DNA from: Kineosporia babensis
Lineage (GTDB): Bacteria; Actinomycetota; Actinomycetes; Actinomycetales; Kineosporiaceae
DNA length: 64,000 nt
Direction: 5' to 3'
NCBI RefSeq assembly: GCF_021129305.1
Contig: NZ_JAJOMB010000015.1
Coordinates: forward strand, 124,001-188,000
A program made the position numbers and the translations under genes. Positions within the stretch are counted from its first letter, which is position 1; every line of letters begins with the position of its first letter. Positions 29,901-39,098 of the stretch are shown here, one piece after another. A model generated the notes under the pieces. The model saw only the letters and a list, made by a program, of their open reading frames with translations, did no database searches and was not told the DNA's origin.

Positions 29901-30809
29901 ATGGCCAAGAACAAGCGTAAGGACGTCGGTGCGCACGAGAGTCCCTCGGCCACCCCTCGGCAGCTGGCCGAGTTGCTGCGCGTCGGCAAGAAGTTCGATC
30001 TCTCCAGGGTGGATTCCTCGGCCACGCCGGGTTTCTCCGGTGGCCGGGCCGACGGTGAGGTGGCACTCGCCCTGGGCGCGGCGCAGCTGTCCGAGCTGCA
30101 GGAGCGGCTGTTCGCGGCCGGGTTCAGCGGCAGCAGCAACGGCCGGGTCCTGCTGGTCATCCAGGGCATGGACACCTCGGGCAAGGGCGGCATCGTGCGC
30201 CACGTGGTCGGCGCCGTCGACCCGCAGGGCGTGCAGCACACCGCGTTCAAGGCGCCCACCGCCGAGGAACTGGCCCACGACTTCCTCTGGCGGGTCCGGC
30301 CCCGGGTGCCCGGCCCGGGCCTGATCGGTGTGTTCGACCGTTCGCACTACGAGGACGTGCTGATCGTCCGGGTGCACGACCTGGTCCCGCAGGCCGAGTG
30401 GGAGCCGCGCTACCAGGCGATCAACGAGTTCGAGGCCGAGCTGGCCGCCCAGGGCACCGCGATCGTGAAGGTGATGCTGCACATCTCCCCGGCCGAACAG
30501 CTGCGCCGGCTGGAGAAGCGGCTCTACCGGCCGGACAAGTACTGGAAGTACAGCGTGGCCGACCTGGACGAGCACGCCTACTGGGCGCAGTACCAGGAGG
30601 CGTACCAGGCCGCGCTCACCCGCTGCTCGGCGGGCGGCGCGCCCTGGTACGTGGTCCCGGCCGACCGGAAGTGGTACGCCCGGTGGGCCGTTCAGAGCCT
30701 GCTGATCGATGTGCTGACCAAGCTGGACCCGGTCTGGCCGGCCGCCACGTTCGACGTCGAGGCCGAGCGGGTCCGGCTGAAGGCCCTACTCGCCGCCCAG
30801 GGCCAGTAG
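29901..30809 (+). CDS. ppk2: Polyphosphate kinase 2 family nucleotide phosphotransferase
   Basis: PPK2-fold enzyme of 302 residues that moves phosphate between polyphosphate and nucleotides. The Walker A loop is GMDTSGKGG (residues 89-97), the Walker B region FDRSHYEDVL, and the lid module RRLEKRLYRPDKYWKYS. Length and motifs fit the single-domain PPK2 class described as polyphosphate:AMP/ADP phosphotransferase; the preferred nucleotide cannot be decided. It starts 26 bases after the SDR gene, likely in one transcript, and its end overlaps the convergent treY by 24 bases. Confidence 0.92.
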   Translation: MAKNKRKDVGAHESPSATPRQLAELLRVGKKFDLSRVDSSATPGFSGGRADGEVALALGAAQLSELQERLFAAGFSGSSNGRVLLVIQGMDTSGKGGIVRHVVGAVDPQGVQHTAFKAPTAEELAHDFLWRVRPRVPGPGLIGVFDRSHYEDVLIVRVHDLVPQAEWEPRYQAINEFEAELAAQGTAIVKVMLHISPAEQLRRLEKRLYRPDKYWKYSVADLDEHAYWAQYQEAYQAALTRCSAGGAPWYVVPADRKWYARWAVQSLLIDVLTKLDPVWPAATFDVEAERVRLKALLAAQGQ

Positions 30810-33212
30810 CGCCACCGGGTAGGCGTCCAGCAGGGTGGCCAGTTCGACCGGGCCCCCGCTGAGCGTCTGCCCGGTGAGCAGATTCGTCCACTGGCCGACG
30901 GGCAGCACGACCACCGACGAACCCCAGCCGTGCTCCTCCAGGGTCAGCGGCTGCCGGGTGGCCACGGTGACGGCCTTGACCTGGTCTGCGGGACCCCGGC
31001 CGAAGGCCACGGCGTGCGTGGACGAGGTGGGCACGGGCGAGTAGCCGCCGCCGGTGAACCAGTCCGGGTGATCCCGCCGTAGCCGCAGGGCGGCCCGGGT
31101 GACGAGAAGCTTTTCGGCGTCCAGCTGTTCGTGGTGCGGCAGCTGAGCGACCGAGTTCGACTCGACGGCGTGCAGCAGTCCCTCGCGATAGGCGTAGTCG
31201 ACCGGCCGCCGGTTGTCCGGGTCGACCAGGGAGAGATCGACGATCTCGGTGCCCTGGTAGACGTCCGGCACCCCCGGCATGGTCAGCTGCACCAGCTTCT
31301 GGCCCAGGATCGTGGCCCGGGCCCCCGGTTCGATCCGCCGGCTGAAACTCTGCACGCTGTCCAGGATCTCGCGATCCTCCAGAACGGCGCGGGCGAACTT
31401 CTCCACCGCCTCGTCGAACGCGGTGTCGGGGCTGGTCCACGAGGTGTGCTGCTTGGCCTCGCGGGTGGCCTTCGACAGGTAGTCCACGATCCGGTCCGAG
31501 CCCGGGGCGCCGTGCGCGCCCAAGGTGCCCAGAAGCGTCTGCCAGAAAAGATATTCGGTGGACGGGTCGGGGTAGCCGTTGGGGGAGCGGTGTTTCGTGG
31601 CCAGTTCGTGCCAATGACGGACGTGGGTGGCCCACTCCGCGGGAATCTCGGCGATCGGGGCCAACCGGGCCCGGGTGTCCTCCGAGCGCTTCGTGTCGTG
31701 GGTGGACAGCGTGGTCATGGTGCCCGGCCAGTCGTGTGCCAGCCGGGCGGCGAAAGCGTGGAACTCGTCCGCCGGGACCCCGAAATGCCCCGGCTCGCCG
31801 CCCACCTCGTTGAGCGAGATCAGCCGGTGGTAGCGGTAGAACGTGGTGTCCTCGATCCCCTTGGCCATCACCGGCCCGCAGGTCTGCTGGAAGCGGATCA
31901 CCAGCTCGCCCCGCAGCGGGTCCTGGCCGGCCGCAACCCCGTCCAGCAGCAGGCTCTTCACCAGATCCAGGGTGGGCCGTAGCTCCGGTGCCAGCCGGTC
32001 CGCGGCAGCCCGGTAGGCCCGTTCCACCGTCTCGACGGCTTCGCCCGGGGCAGCCTCGCCCGGCACCACGTAGGCCCGGTACCGGTCCATCGCCACCAGC
32101 AGCTCGACCACCGAGTTGTGCAGCCCGCGCCGGGTGAAGTCGGCCAGGGCCGGGTCGGCGTCGCAGATCTCCTCGAGCAGGTCGGTCAGCCGCCGGACCT
32201 CGGTGTTCAGGCTGGTGTCGATGATCCGCCGCTTCGACACCTCGACCACCTCGTCCAGCGTCCGCTCGTCCCCGGTGAACTCGCGGTGCAGGGCCTCCAG
32301 CGGCGCCGCTCCGGCCGGGTCCACGAACAGCCCGCCGATCCGGTTCAGCGCGTCATACCCGGTGGTGCCCGCACACGGCCAGTCCGGCGGCAGGGTCTCC
32401 TCGCCCTCGAGGATCTTCTCCACCACCACCCAGGCGCCGTCCGTGGCCTCGGCGAGGTCGCGCAGGTAGCCCCGGGGGTCGGCCAGACCGTCCGGGTGGT
32501 CGATCCGCAGCCCGCTCAGCGAGCCGTTCTTGACCAGTTCGCCGATCAGGGCGTGGGTGGCGTCGAAGACCGGCCGGTTCTCCACCCGCACCGCGATCAG
32601 CGTGGTCACGTCGAAGAACCGGCGGTAGTTCAGCTCCTCGTCGGAGGTGCGCCAGAACGCCAGGCGGTACCACTGGGCGTCCAGAAGCTCCGGCAGCGGC
32701 AGGTTCTCGGTGCCGGGCCGGACCGGGAACTCGTGCCCGTAGTAGCGCAGCACGCTGCCGTCGGCCCAGATCTCACCGGCCTCGAGCACCTTCGGCAGCC
32801 GGTCGCCGAGCACCGGCACGATGATCTGCCCGGGTGCCCAGTTCACGTCGAACCAGGCCGCGTACTCCGACTCGGGCCCGTGCTGCAGCAGCGACCAGTA
32901 CTGCGCGTTCAGCCGTTCCGGGGTGGGGATGGCCATGTGGTTGGGCACCACGTCGGCGATCGCGCACAGCCCCGACTCCCGCAACGACGCGACCATCGCG
33001 TCGAAGCCCGGCCGGCCACCGGCGTCCGCTGACAGCTCGTCGTGCGCCACCACGTCGTACCCGTGCCCCGATCCGGGCGTGGCCCGCAGGATCGGGGACA
33101 GGTAGGCGTGGGTGATCCCGAGGCGCGAGAGGTACGCGGCCCGCGCACCCACGTCCGCAAATCCGAACGAATCCCGTACCTGGAAGCGATAGGTCGAAAC
33201 CGGGGTGCTCAA
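30786..33212 (-). CDS. treY: Maltooligosyltrehalose synthase
   Basis: Intramolecular transglucosylase (GH13) of 808 residues that turns the reducing end of maltodextrins into a trehalose unit. Family blocks: PVSTYRFQVRDSFGFADVGA at the start, YLSRLGITHAYLSPIL, DVVPNHMAIP, the nucleophile in GLRIDHPDGLADP, the acid/base in WVVVEKILEGEE, and TSTHDTKRSEDTRAR. The TTG start is preceded by GGAAGG, which overlaps the glgX stop codon, so the two genes are coupled. It acts between GlgX and TreZ in glycogen-to-trehalose conversion. Confidence 0.95.
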   Translation of the reverse strand: MSTPVSTYRFQVRDSFGFADVGARAAYLSRLGITHAYLSPILRATPGSGHGYDVVAHDELSADAGGRPGFDAMVASLRESGLCAIADVVPNHMAIPTPERLNAQYWSLLQHGPESEYAAWFDVNWAPGQIIVPVLGDRLPKVLEAGEIWADGSVLRYYGHEFPVRPGTENLPLPELLDAQWYRLAFWRTSDEELNYRRFFDVTTLIAVRVENRPVFDATHALIGELVKNGSLSGLRIDHPDGLADPRGYLRDLAEATDGAWVVVEKILEGEETLPPDWPCAGTTGYDALNRIGGLFVDPAGAAPLEALHREFTGDERTLDEVVEVSKRRIIDTSLNTEVRRLTDLLEEICDADPALADFTRRGLHNSVVELLVAMDRYRAYVVPGEAAPGEAVETVERAYRAAADRLAPELRPTLDLVKSLLLDGVAAGQDPLRGELVIRFQQTCGPVMAKGIEDTTFYRYHRLISLNEVGGEPGHFGVPADEFHAFAARLAHDWPGTMTTLSTHDTKRSEDTRARLAPIAEIPAEWATHVRHWHELATKHRSPNGYPDPSTEYLFWQTLLGTLGAHGAPGSDRIVDYLSKATREAKQHTSWTSPDTAFDEAVEKFARAVLEDREILDSVQSFSRRIEPGARATILGQKLVQLTMPGVPDVYQGTEIVDLSLVDPDNRRPVDYAYREGLLHAVESNSVAQLPHHEQLDAEKLLVTRAALRLRRDHPDWFTGGGYSPVPTSSTHAVAFGRGPADQVKAVTVATRQPLTLEEHGWGSSVVVLPVGQWTNLLTGQTLSGGPVELATLLDAYPVALLALGGE

Positions 33213-33218
33213 GCGCGT

Positions 33219-35510
33219 TTACCTTCCGACTCGAGGAGCGGGGGTCGGGGTCAGCCGGGGCGCCGCCCGCGGCACCATCTCGATCGGCTTGCCGAACCCT
33301 GCGGTCGCCTCGCTGCTGGCCTGCACGGTGCCCGGCCCGCTGCCGGAGCGGCCCCGGGCCGCCATCTGCGAGGGCGGCGTGTTCTCGTCGATCGTGGGCC
33401 GTTTGAGCACCACCACCGAGCGGGCCACCACGTGCACGAGTTCCCCGGGGGAGTAGGCGTCTCCGCCGTCCTCGTGGGTCACGTCGTCCACCGCCGTGTC
33501 CAGCAGAACCGTCCACCATTCACCGTACTCGGCCGGCGGCACGGCGAACTGAAGGTCTTCGTAGTGCGCGTTGAAGAAGATCAGGAACGAGTCGTCGATG
33601 ATCTTGCGGCCGCGCTTGTCCGGGGCCATGATCCGCTCGCCGTTCAGGAACACCGCCACCGCGCGGGCGTAGCTCTGGTGCCAGTCGTCGTCGGCCATCG
33701 GCTGCCCGGCCGGGGTGAACCAGGCGATGTCGCCGACCTCGCTCTGCCCACCGCGCGAGGCCCCGCCCTTGAAGAACCGGCGGCGCCGGAACACCGGGTG
33801 CTCGTGCCGCAGCTTGACCGCGCGCCGGGTGAAGGCGTGCAGGTCGTTGTCCGGGCCCGCCATCTTCCAGTCGATCCAGGCCAGCTCGTTGTCCTGGCAG
33901 TAGACGTTGTTGTTGCCGTTCTGGGTACGGCCGAACTCGTCGCCGTGGGCCAGCATCGGCACGCCCTGCGAGAGCATCATCGTGAGGATGAAGTTGCGCT
34001 GCTGACGGGCCCGCAGCGCCAGGATGTTCTCGTCGTTGGTCTCGCCCTCGACCCCGCAGTTCCAGGACCGGTTGTGGCTCTCGCCGTCGGCCCCGCCCTC
34101 GCCGTTGGCCTCGTTGTGCTTCTCGTTGTAGGAGACCAGGTCCCGCAACGTGAAACCGTCGTGCGCGACCACGAAGTTGATGCTCGCCATCGGGTGCCGG
34201 CCGTCGTCCTGGTACAGGTCGGAGGAACCGGTCAGGCGGGAGGCGAACTCGCCCAGGGTGGAGGGCTCGCTGCGCCAGAAGTCGCGCACGGTGTCCCGGT
34301 ACTTGCCGTTCCACTCGGTCCACAGCGGCGGGAAGTTGCCCACCTGGTACCCACCGTCGCCCAGGTCCCAGGGCTCGGCGATCAGCTTGGTCTGCGAGAT
34401 CACCGGGTCCTGCTGGACGATGTCGAAGAACGCGCTGAGCCGGTCCACCTCGTGGAACTGCCGGGCCAGGGTGGCCGCCAGGTCGAAGCGGAAGCCGTCC
34501 ACGTGCATGTCCAGCACCCAGTAGCGCAGCGAGTCCATGATCAGCTGCAGCACGTGCGGGCTGCGCATCAGCAGGCTGTTGCCGGTGCCGGTGGTGTCGT
34601 AGTAGTGCGAGCGGTCCTCGTCCACCAGCCGGTAGTAGGCGTTGTTGTCCAGGCCGCGGAAGGCGATGGTCGGGCCCAGGTGGTTGCCCTCGGCGGTGTG
34701 GTTGTAGACCACGTCCAGGATCACCTCGATCCCGGCCTCGTGCAGCGCCTTCACCATCATCTTGAACTCCTGCACCTGCTGGCCGCGCGAGCCGCTGGCG
34801 GAGTAGGTGTTCTGCGGGGCGAAGAAGCCGATGGTGTTGTAGCCCCAGTAGTTGGACAGGCCCTTGGCGGTCAGCGTGGTGTCGTTGACGAACTGGTGCA
34901 CCGGCATCAGCTCGAGCGCGGTCACCCCCAGCTCGACCAGGTGGTCGATGATCGCCGGGTGCGCGATCGCCGCGTAGGTGCCGCGGATGTCCTCGGGCAC
35001 CCCCGGGTGGGTCATGGTCAGGCCCTTGACGTGGGCCTCGTAGAACACCGTCTCGTGGTACTCGCGGCGCGGCGGCCGGTCGCTGCCCCAGTCGAAGTAC
35101 GGGTTCACCACCACCGAGAGCATGGTGTGGCCCAGGCTGTCGTCCTGGTTGAAGGCGTCGGCCTCGTCGAACCGGTAGGAGAACAGCGACTCGTCGCCGT
35201 CGATCTGGCCGTCGATCGCCTTGGCGTACGGGTCGAGCAGCAGCTTGGCCGGATTGCAGCGGTGCCCGGCCTTGACGTCGTACGGGCCGTGCACCCGGTA
35301 GCCGTAGCGCTGGCCGGGGCCGACGCTGGGCAGGTAGCCGTGCCAGACGAAGCCGTCCACCTCGCCGAGCTCGACCCGCGACTCGGTGCCGTCGTCGGCG
35401 ATCAGGCAGAGCTCCACCTGGTCGGCGACCTCGCTGAACACCGCGAAGTTGGTGCCCGCGCCGTCGTAGGTGGCGCCCAGCGGGTACGGATGGCCTGGCC
35501 AGATCTCCAT
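33219..35510 (-). CDS. glgX: Glycogen debranching enzyme GlgX/TreX
   Basis: GH13 isoamylase-type enzyme of 763 residues that cleaves alpha-1,6 branches of glycogen or limit dextrin, feeding linear maltodextrin to TreY. It has an N-terminal CBM48 domain (PLGATYDGAGTNFAVFSE), the block DVVYNHTAEGNHLGP, the nucleophile in HVDGFRFDLAATLAR, the acid/base in LIAEPWDLGDGGYQVG, and NFVVAHDGFTLRDLVSYN. The C-terminal 60 residues (after VHVVARSVVVLKRP) are a low-complexity Ser/Gly/Pro tail. It is the first gene of the glgX-treY pair. Confidence 0.95.
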   Translation of the reverse strand: MEIWPGHPYPLGATYDGAGTNFAVFSEVADQVELCLIADDGTESRVELGEVDGFVWHGYLPSVGPGQRYGYRVHGPYDVKAGHRCNPAKLLLDPYAKAIDGQIDGDESLFSYRFDEADAFNQDDSLGHTMLSVVVNPYFDWGSDRPPRREYHETVFYEAHVKGLTMTHPGVPEDIRGTYAAIAHPAIIDHLVELGVTALELMPVHQFVNDTTLTAKGLSNYWGYNTIGFFAPQNTYSASGSRGQQVQEFKMMVKALHEAGIEVILDVVYNHTAEGNHLGPTIAFRGLDNNAYYRLVDEDRSHYYDTTGTGNSLLMRSPHVLQLIMDSLRYWVLDMHVDGFRFDLAATLARQFHEVDRLSAFFDIVQQDPVISQTKLIAEPWDLGDGGYQVGNFPPLWTEWNGKYRDTVRDFWRSEPSTLGEFASRLTGSSDLYQDDGRHPMASINFVVAHDGFTLRDLVSYNEKHNEANGEGGADGESHNRSWNCGVEGETNDENILALRARQQRNFILTMMLSQGVPMLAHGDEFGRTQNGNNNVYCQDNELAWIDWKMAGPDNDLHAFTRRAVKLRHEHPVFRRRRFFKGGASRGGQSEVGDIAWFTPAGQPMADDDWHQSYARAVAVFLNGERIMAPDKRGRKIIDDSFLIFFNAHYEDLQFAVPPAEYGEWWTVLLDTAVDDVTHEDGGDAYSPGELVHVVARSVVVLKRPTIDENTPPSQMAARGRSGSGPGTVQASSEATAGFGKPIEMVPRAAPRLTPTPAPRVGR

Positions 35511-35718
35511 GTACTTCCCGACTCCGAAAATCGAACTGCGCCTGCTGGGGCGGGTCCGCTGCTGCGGGCCGCGCCGGAAACACGTGCATTCTTGCGGCTC
35601 GCAGCTGATCCCGCCGGGTCAGGGCACTCCGACGCGCCGGTACGACCCGGAAGGAGGGGTTTTGCCCACCCCACCAGAGTGGCAGAGGCGGCCGGCGGAC
35701 GACGGTCGGTCGCGGTGC

Positions 35719-37401
35719 CTATCCGGGCAGTGAGCGTTCCACGATCATCCGGGTCGACTTGCGGCTGACCGGCAGCGTTCCGTAGAGGGTGCCGCCGCTG
35801 CCGGCCACCCGGGTGGTGAGGAAGGTGGACGCCACCGGTTCAGGAGCGCTGCGTACCAGCAGCGAGGCCTGCAGCACCACGCCCAGGCGCTCGACCATCC
35901 AGCGGGCGCCGGCCTCCACCGCGGCCGGGTCCCGCCGGGCCTCGCGGGAGGCCGCCATCAGGAAGCCCGCCACCTCGTCCATCGCCCGGTCCAGCCGGGG
36001 GTCGCAGCCGCGGCCGCGGTCGATCTCGGCCAGCAGCACCTCCATCGAGCGCGGCTGCATCGCCATCGCCCGCAGCACGTCCAGCGCGCTGATGTTGCCC
36101 GGGCCCTCCCACAGCGGCCCGACCAGCGAGTCCCGGAACACCCGGGCCAGGCCGTGCTCCTCGACGTAGCCGTTGCCGCCCAGGCACTCCAGCGCCTCGG
36201 CCACCACCCCGGTCGCCCGCTTGCAGACCCAGAACTTGGCCACCGGCACGGCCGCCCGCAGCAGCTCGGTCTCACCCGCGTCCACCGCCGCGGCCAGGCG
36301 CATCGCCAGAACCGTGGCCGCCTCGCTCTCCAGCGCCAGGTCGGCCAGCACGTTCTGCATCAGCGGCTTGTCGGTCAGCGCCGAGCCGAACGTCTCGCGG
36401 TGCCGGCAGTGGTGCACCGCCCGGGCCACCGCCTGGCGCATCTGCCCGGCCGAGCGCAGCACCGCGTCCAGCCGGGTGGCGGTGAGCATGCCGGTCAGCG
36501 CCCGCATCCCCTTGCCCTCCTCACCCAGGCGGGCGGCCCAGGTGCCGTCCAGTTCCACCTCGGCGGGCAGGTTGGAGCGGGTGCCCACGGCGTTCTTCAG
36601 CCGCAGCAGCCGCCAGGTGTTGCGGCTGCCGTCGGCCAGCACCCGGGGCACCACGAAGGCGGTCAGGCCCTTGTCGGCGGTGGCCAGGACCAGGAACACG
36701 TCGCTCATCGGCGAGGAGACGAACCACTTCTGCCCGGTCAGCCGGTAGATGTGCTCACCCTCGACCGGGCCGTTGCCGTTCAGCTCGGGGATCGGGGTGG
36801 CCACGGTGGTGCCGGCCTTCGGGTCGGAACCGCCCTGCCGTTCGGTGACTGCCAGCCCGGCCAGGCAGCCCAGCTTCTCGCCGGGGGCCCGGAAGGCCGA
36901 GTCGTAGGAACGGGCGGCCAGCCGGGGGCGCCAGATCGCGTCCAGTTCCGGGTCGGTGCGCAGCGAGGGGACGGCGGCGTAGCTGGTGCTCAGCGAGGAC
37001 AGGTGCCCGCCCTCGACCTGCGACCAGACGATCATCGCGGCGGCCCGGCCGGTGTGCGCGGCCATCGGGGCGGAGGCGTCCCAGGCCGCGGCGGTCAGCC
37101 CGGCCCGGACCCCGGACTGCATCAGCCGGTGCCAGGCCGGGTGGTACTCCACCTCGTCCACCCGGCGCCCGTGCGGGTCGTGCGTGCGCAGCGCCGGCGG
37201 ATAGCGGTCCACCGACTCGGCCCAGCCCAGCGAGCGCGGTGCCCCGGCCAGGCGGCCCAGGTCGCGCAGCTTGGCCAGATGGGCCTTGCCCTCGTGCCGC
37301 TCGACCGCCTCGACCAGCACCTGGTCCTCGGAGAAGACATCGCGGTCGGCCGGCGCGGGCACCAGATTCAGTGCGTCGTCGGATTCGGCCACGAACGTCA
37401 C
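35719..37401 (-). CDS. Acyl-CoA dehydrogenase family protein, AidB-like
   Basis: Flavoprotein of about 560 residues in the AidB branch of acyl-CoA dehydrogenases. AidB itself is induced by alkylation stress, binds DNA and has only weak dehydrogenase activity. Motifs include VTERQGGSDPKAGTT (flavin/substrate loop), TGQKWFVSSPMSDVFLVLA, ECLGGNGYVEEHGLARVFRD, and a C-terminal extension typical of this branch. Several GTG codons could be the start; I chose the one giving TFVAESDDALNLVP, close to family N-termini, while the frame stays open 16 codons further. It is divergent from the BrkB gene. Confidence 0.85.
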   Translation of the reverse strand: MTFVAESDDALNLVPAPADRDVFSEDQVLVEAVERHEGKAHLAKLRDLGRLAGAPRSLGWAESVDRYPPALRTHDPHGRRVDEVEYHPAWHRLMQSGVRAGLTAAAWDASAPMAAHTGRAAAMIVWSQVEGGHLSSLSTSYAAVPSLRTDPELDAIWRPRLAARSYDSAFRAPGEKLGCLAGLAVTERQGGSDPKAGTTVATPIPELNGNGPVEGEHIYRLTGQKWFVSSPMSDVFLVLATADKGLTAFVVPRVLADGSRNTWRLLRLKNAVGTRSNLPAEVELDGTWAARLGEEGKGMRALTGMLTATRLDAVLRSAGQMRQAVARAVHHCRHRETFGSALTDKPLMQNVLADLALESEAATVLAMRLAAAVDAGETELLRAAVPVAKFWVCKRATGVVAEALECLGGNGYVEEHGLARVFRDSLVGPLWEGPGNISALDVLRAMAMQPRSMEVLLAEIDRGRGCDPRLDRAMDEVAGFLMAASREARRDPAAVEAGARWMVERLGVVLQASLLVRSAPEPVASTFLTTRVAGSGGTLYGTLPVSRKSTRMIVERSLPG

Positions 37402-37557
37402 CGTACCGACCGACACCCCGGTACACCGACAAGCCGGTAACAAGGGCACCTCAACGGCGCGTCGTGTCGCTCAGCCCGTTCTCAGGCCGTGGCGCTGGTC
37501 ACGGCCCTGGTCACGGGGCGGCCACGGGTTACGAGATGGGACGGAAAGGTAGGTACG

Positions 37558-38811
37558 GTGACCGGCGTGGTCAGTGAAGCGGGCGCCAGTAACCCAGCGG
37601 TCCCGCCGGTAGCGGCCTGGGGGCTGCTCGGCCGGGTCCTGACCCTGCTGTGGTGGCTGACCACCGAGACCACCCGGATCTGCCTGCGCTACCGGGTCAC
37701 CGGCCTGGCCGCCGAGGTCGGCTTCTTCGCCCTGCTCTCGCTGCCCCCGCTGGTCCTCGGCCTGGTCGGCAGCATCGGCTTCGTGGGTGACCTGATGGGC
37801 GCCGAGGCGGTCGCCGACCTGCGCGGCCGGCTGCGCGAGCTGACCTTGACCTTCCTGACCGCCGAGAGCGTCAGCTCGGTCATCCTGCCCACCTTCGACC
37901 AGGTGGTCGGGGCCGGGCGGGCGGACATCGTCTCGATCGGCTTCGTGCTGTCGCTGTGGTCCGGCTCCCGGGTGCTGAACGTGTACCTGGACACCGTCTC
38001 GATCATGTACGGCCTGGGTGGCCTGCGCGGCATCGTGCGCACCCGGGTGCTGTCGTTCTCGCTGTACTGCCTGGCCCTGATCGTCGGGATCGTGGTGATC
38101 CCGCTGGTCCTGATCGGGCCGGGCTGGCTGTCGCGGGTGCTGTACGGCGCGGGCTGGGACACCCTGGGCGACATCGGCGGTTCGGACTGGGTGTACTGGC
38201 CGGTGGTCTCGTTCGCCACGGTGGCCGGGATCGCCGGGCTCTACCACCTGTCCACGCCGATCCGCTCGCGCTGGTACCGGGACGTGCCGGGGGCCGTGCT
38301 GGCCCTGACCATCTGGGTGCTGACCAGCTTCGTGCTGCGCTGGGCGCTGAACGAGTCGGTCGGCGGCACCTCGATCTACGGTCCGCTGGCCACCCCGATC
38401 GTGGTGCTGATCTGGCTGTACTTCCTGGCCATCGCGGTGCTGATCGGGGCGGCACTGAACGCGGCCATCGACGAGCGCTGGCCCACCCCGGCGCGGGTGG
38501 AGGCCCGGGCCCGGGTGCGCGAGCGGCACGAGGCCGCGGTGGCCGGACTGCCCGCTTCCTCCGGGAAGCCGGCCAAGACGGACGAGCAACCCGAGACGCT
38601 GACCCCGCTCGCCCCGCGTCCGCCGTTCGCCCATCCGGTCAGTACCCAGGAACCGCTGCCGGAACCGGAGACCAAGCCGAATCCGACGATCCAGGCGAGC
38701 CGATCGTCCGTTGCTGGTTCTGCTGTTGCTGGTTCTGCCTCTGTCGACCACTCTGCCGACGAACCTGACCCCCGCTATCCGGCTCCTCTGCCGCCGCCCG
38801 ACGCCCCCTGA
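37558..38811 (+). CDS. YihY/BrkB-type integral membrane protein
   Basis: Inner-membrane protein of 417 residues in the YihY/BrkB family, whose function is unknown despite an old label of RNase BN. Six membrane segments lie between about residues 20 and 300. The core blocks are VTGLAAEVGFFALLSLPPLV, the SLWSGSRVLNVYLDTVSIMY region and VLIWLYFLAIAVLIGAALNA. The last 110 residues are a Pro/Glu/Ser-rich cytoplasmic tail. The GTG start was chosen for GGAAAGGTAGG just upstream. A second member of the family lies 4 kb downstream, beyond rsgA. Confidence 0.87.
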   Translation: MTGVVSEAGASNPAVPPVAAWGLLGRVLTLLWWLTTETTRICLRYRVTGLAAEVGFFALLSLPPLVLGLVGSIGFVGDLMGAEAVADLRGRLRELTLTFLTAESVSSVILPTFDQVVGAGRADIVSIGFVLSLWSGSRVLNVYLDTVSIMYGLGGLRGIVRTRVLSFSLYCLALIVGIVVIPLVLIGPGWLSRVLYGAGWDTLGDIGGSDWVYWPVVSFATVAGIAGLYHLSTPIRSRWYRDVPGAVLALTIWVLTSFVLRWALNESVGGTSIYGPLATPIVVLIWLYFLAIAVLIGAALNAAIDERWPTPARVEARARVRERHEAAVAGLPASSGKPAKTDEQPETLTPLAPRPPFAHPVSTQEPLPEPETKPNPTIQASRSSVAGSAVAGSASVDHSADEPDPRYPAPLPPPDAP

Positions 38812-38962
38812 GGAAAATCAGGCGACAGCACGGCGGGGATTACCTACCTTGGAAACGCGCCGGGAAACGTCCCGGTAAGCATCCCGAGCCACTTCCGGGC
38901 ACCCCGGTCGTGGCGCGGGAGTCGTAGCGATGCGCCTTCTCGGCGTATGGGAGGAGGTCGAG

Positions 38963-39043
38963 ATGTCCACACCCGTCAGGGACGGACGTCCCGCGCAACT
39001 GCGCGCGAGCACCCCTCCGTTCGCTCCTCCCGCGCCCGCCTGA
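38963..39043 (+). CDS. Possible leader peptide of 26 codons ahead of rsgA
   Basis: A short frame beginning with ATG has one of the best Shine-Dalgarno sequences in the window (GGGAGGAGGT, 4 bases upstream) and ends 55 bases before the rsgA start. The peptide opens MSTPVRDGRPAQLRAS and ends in a Pro/Ala-rich stretch. It has no database family that I recognise. An in-frame ATG 11 codons upstream could extend it to 37. A 6-bp hairpin, CCGGGA-AACG-TCCCGG, lies at 38860-38875. It may be translated and influence rsgA expression, or the Shine-Dalgarno may be chance. Confidence 0.35.
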   Translation: MSTPVRDGRPAQLRASTPPFAPPAPA

Positions 39044-39098
39044 CCCGTCGCACACCGCCGACGGCCGGAAGGGCACCTCATTTCCGAGAGGTACCACC

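Noticed and set aside
38820-38962. A riboswitch in the rsgA leader
   Set aside because: Only a short hairpin is visible, and none of the conserved cores that I know match.
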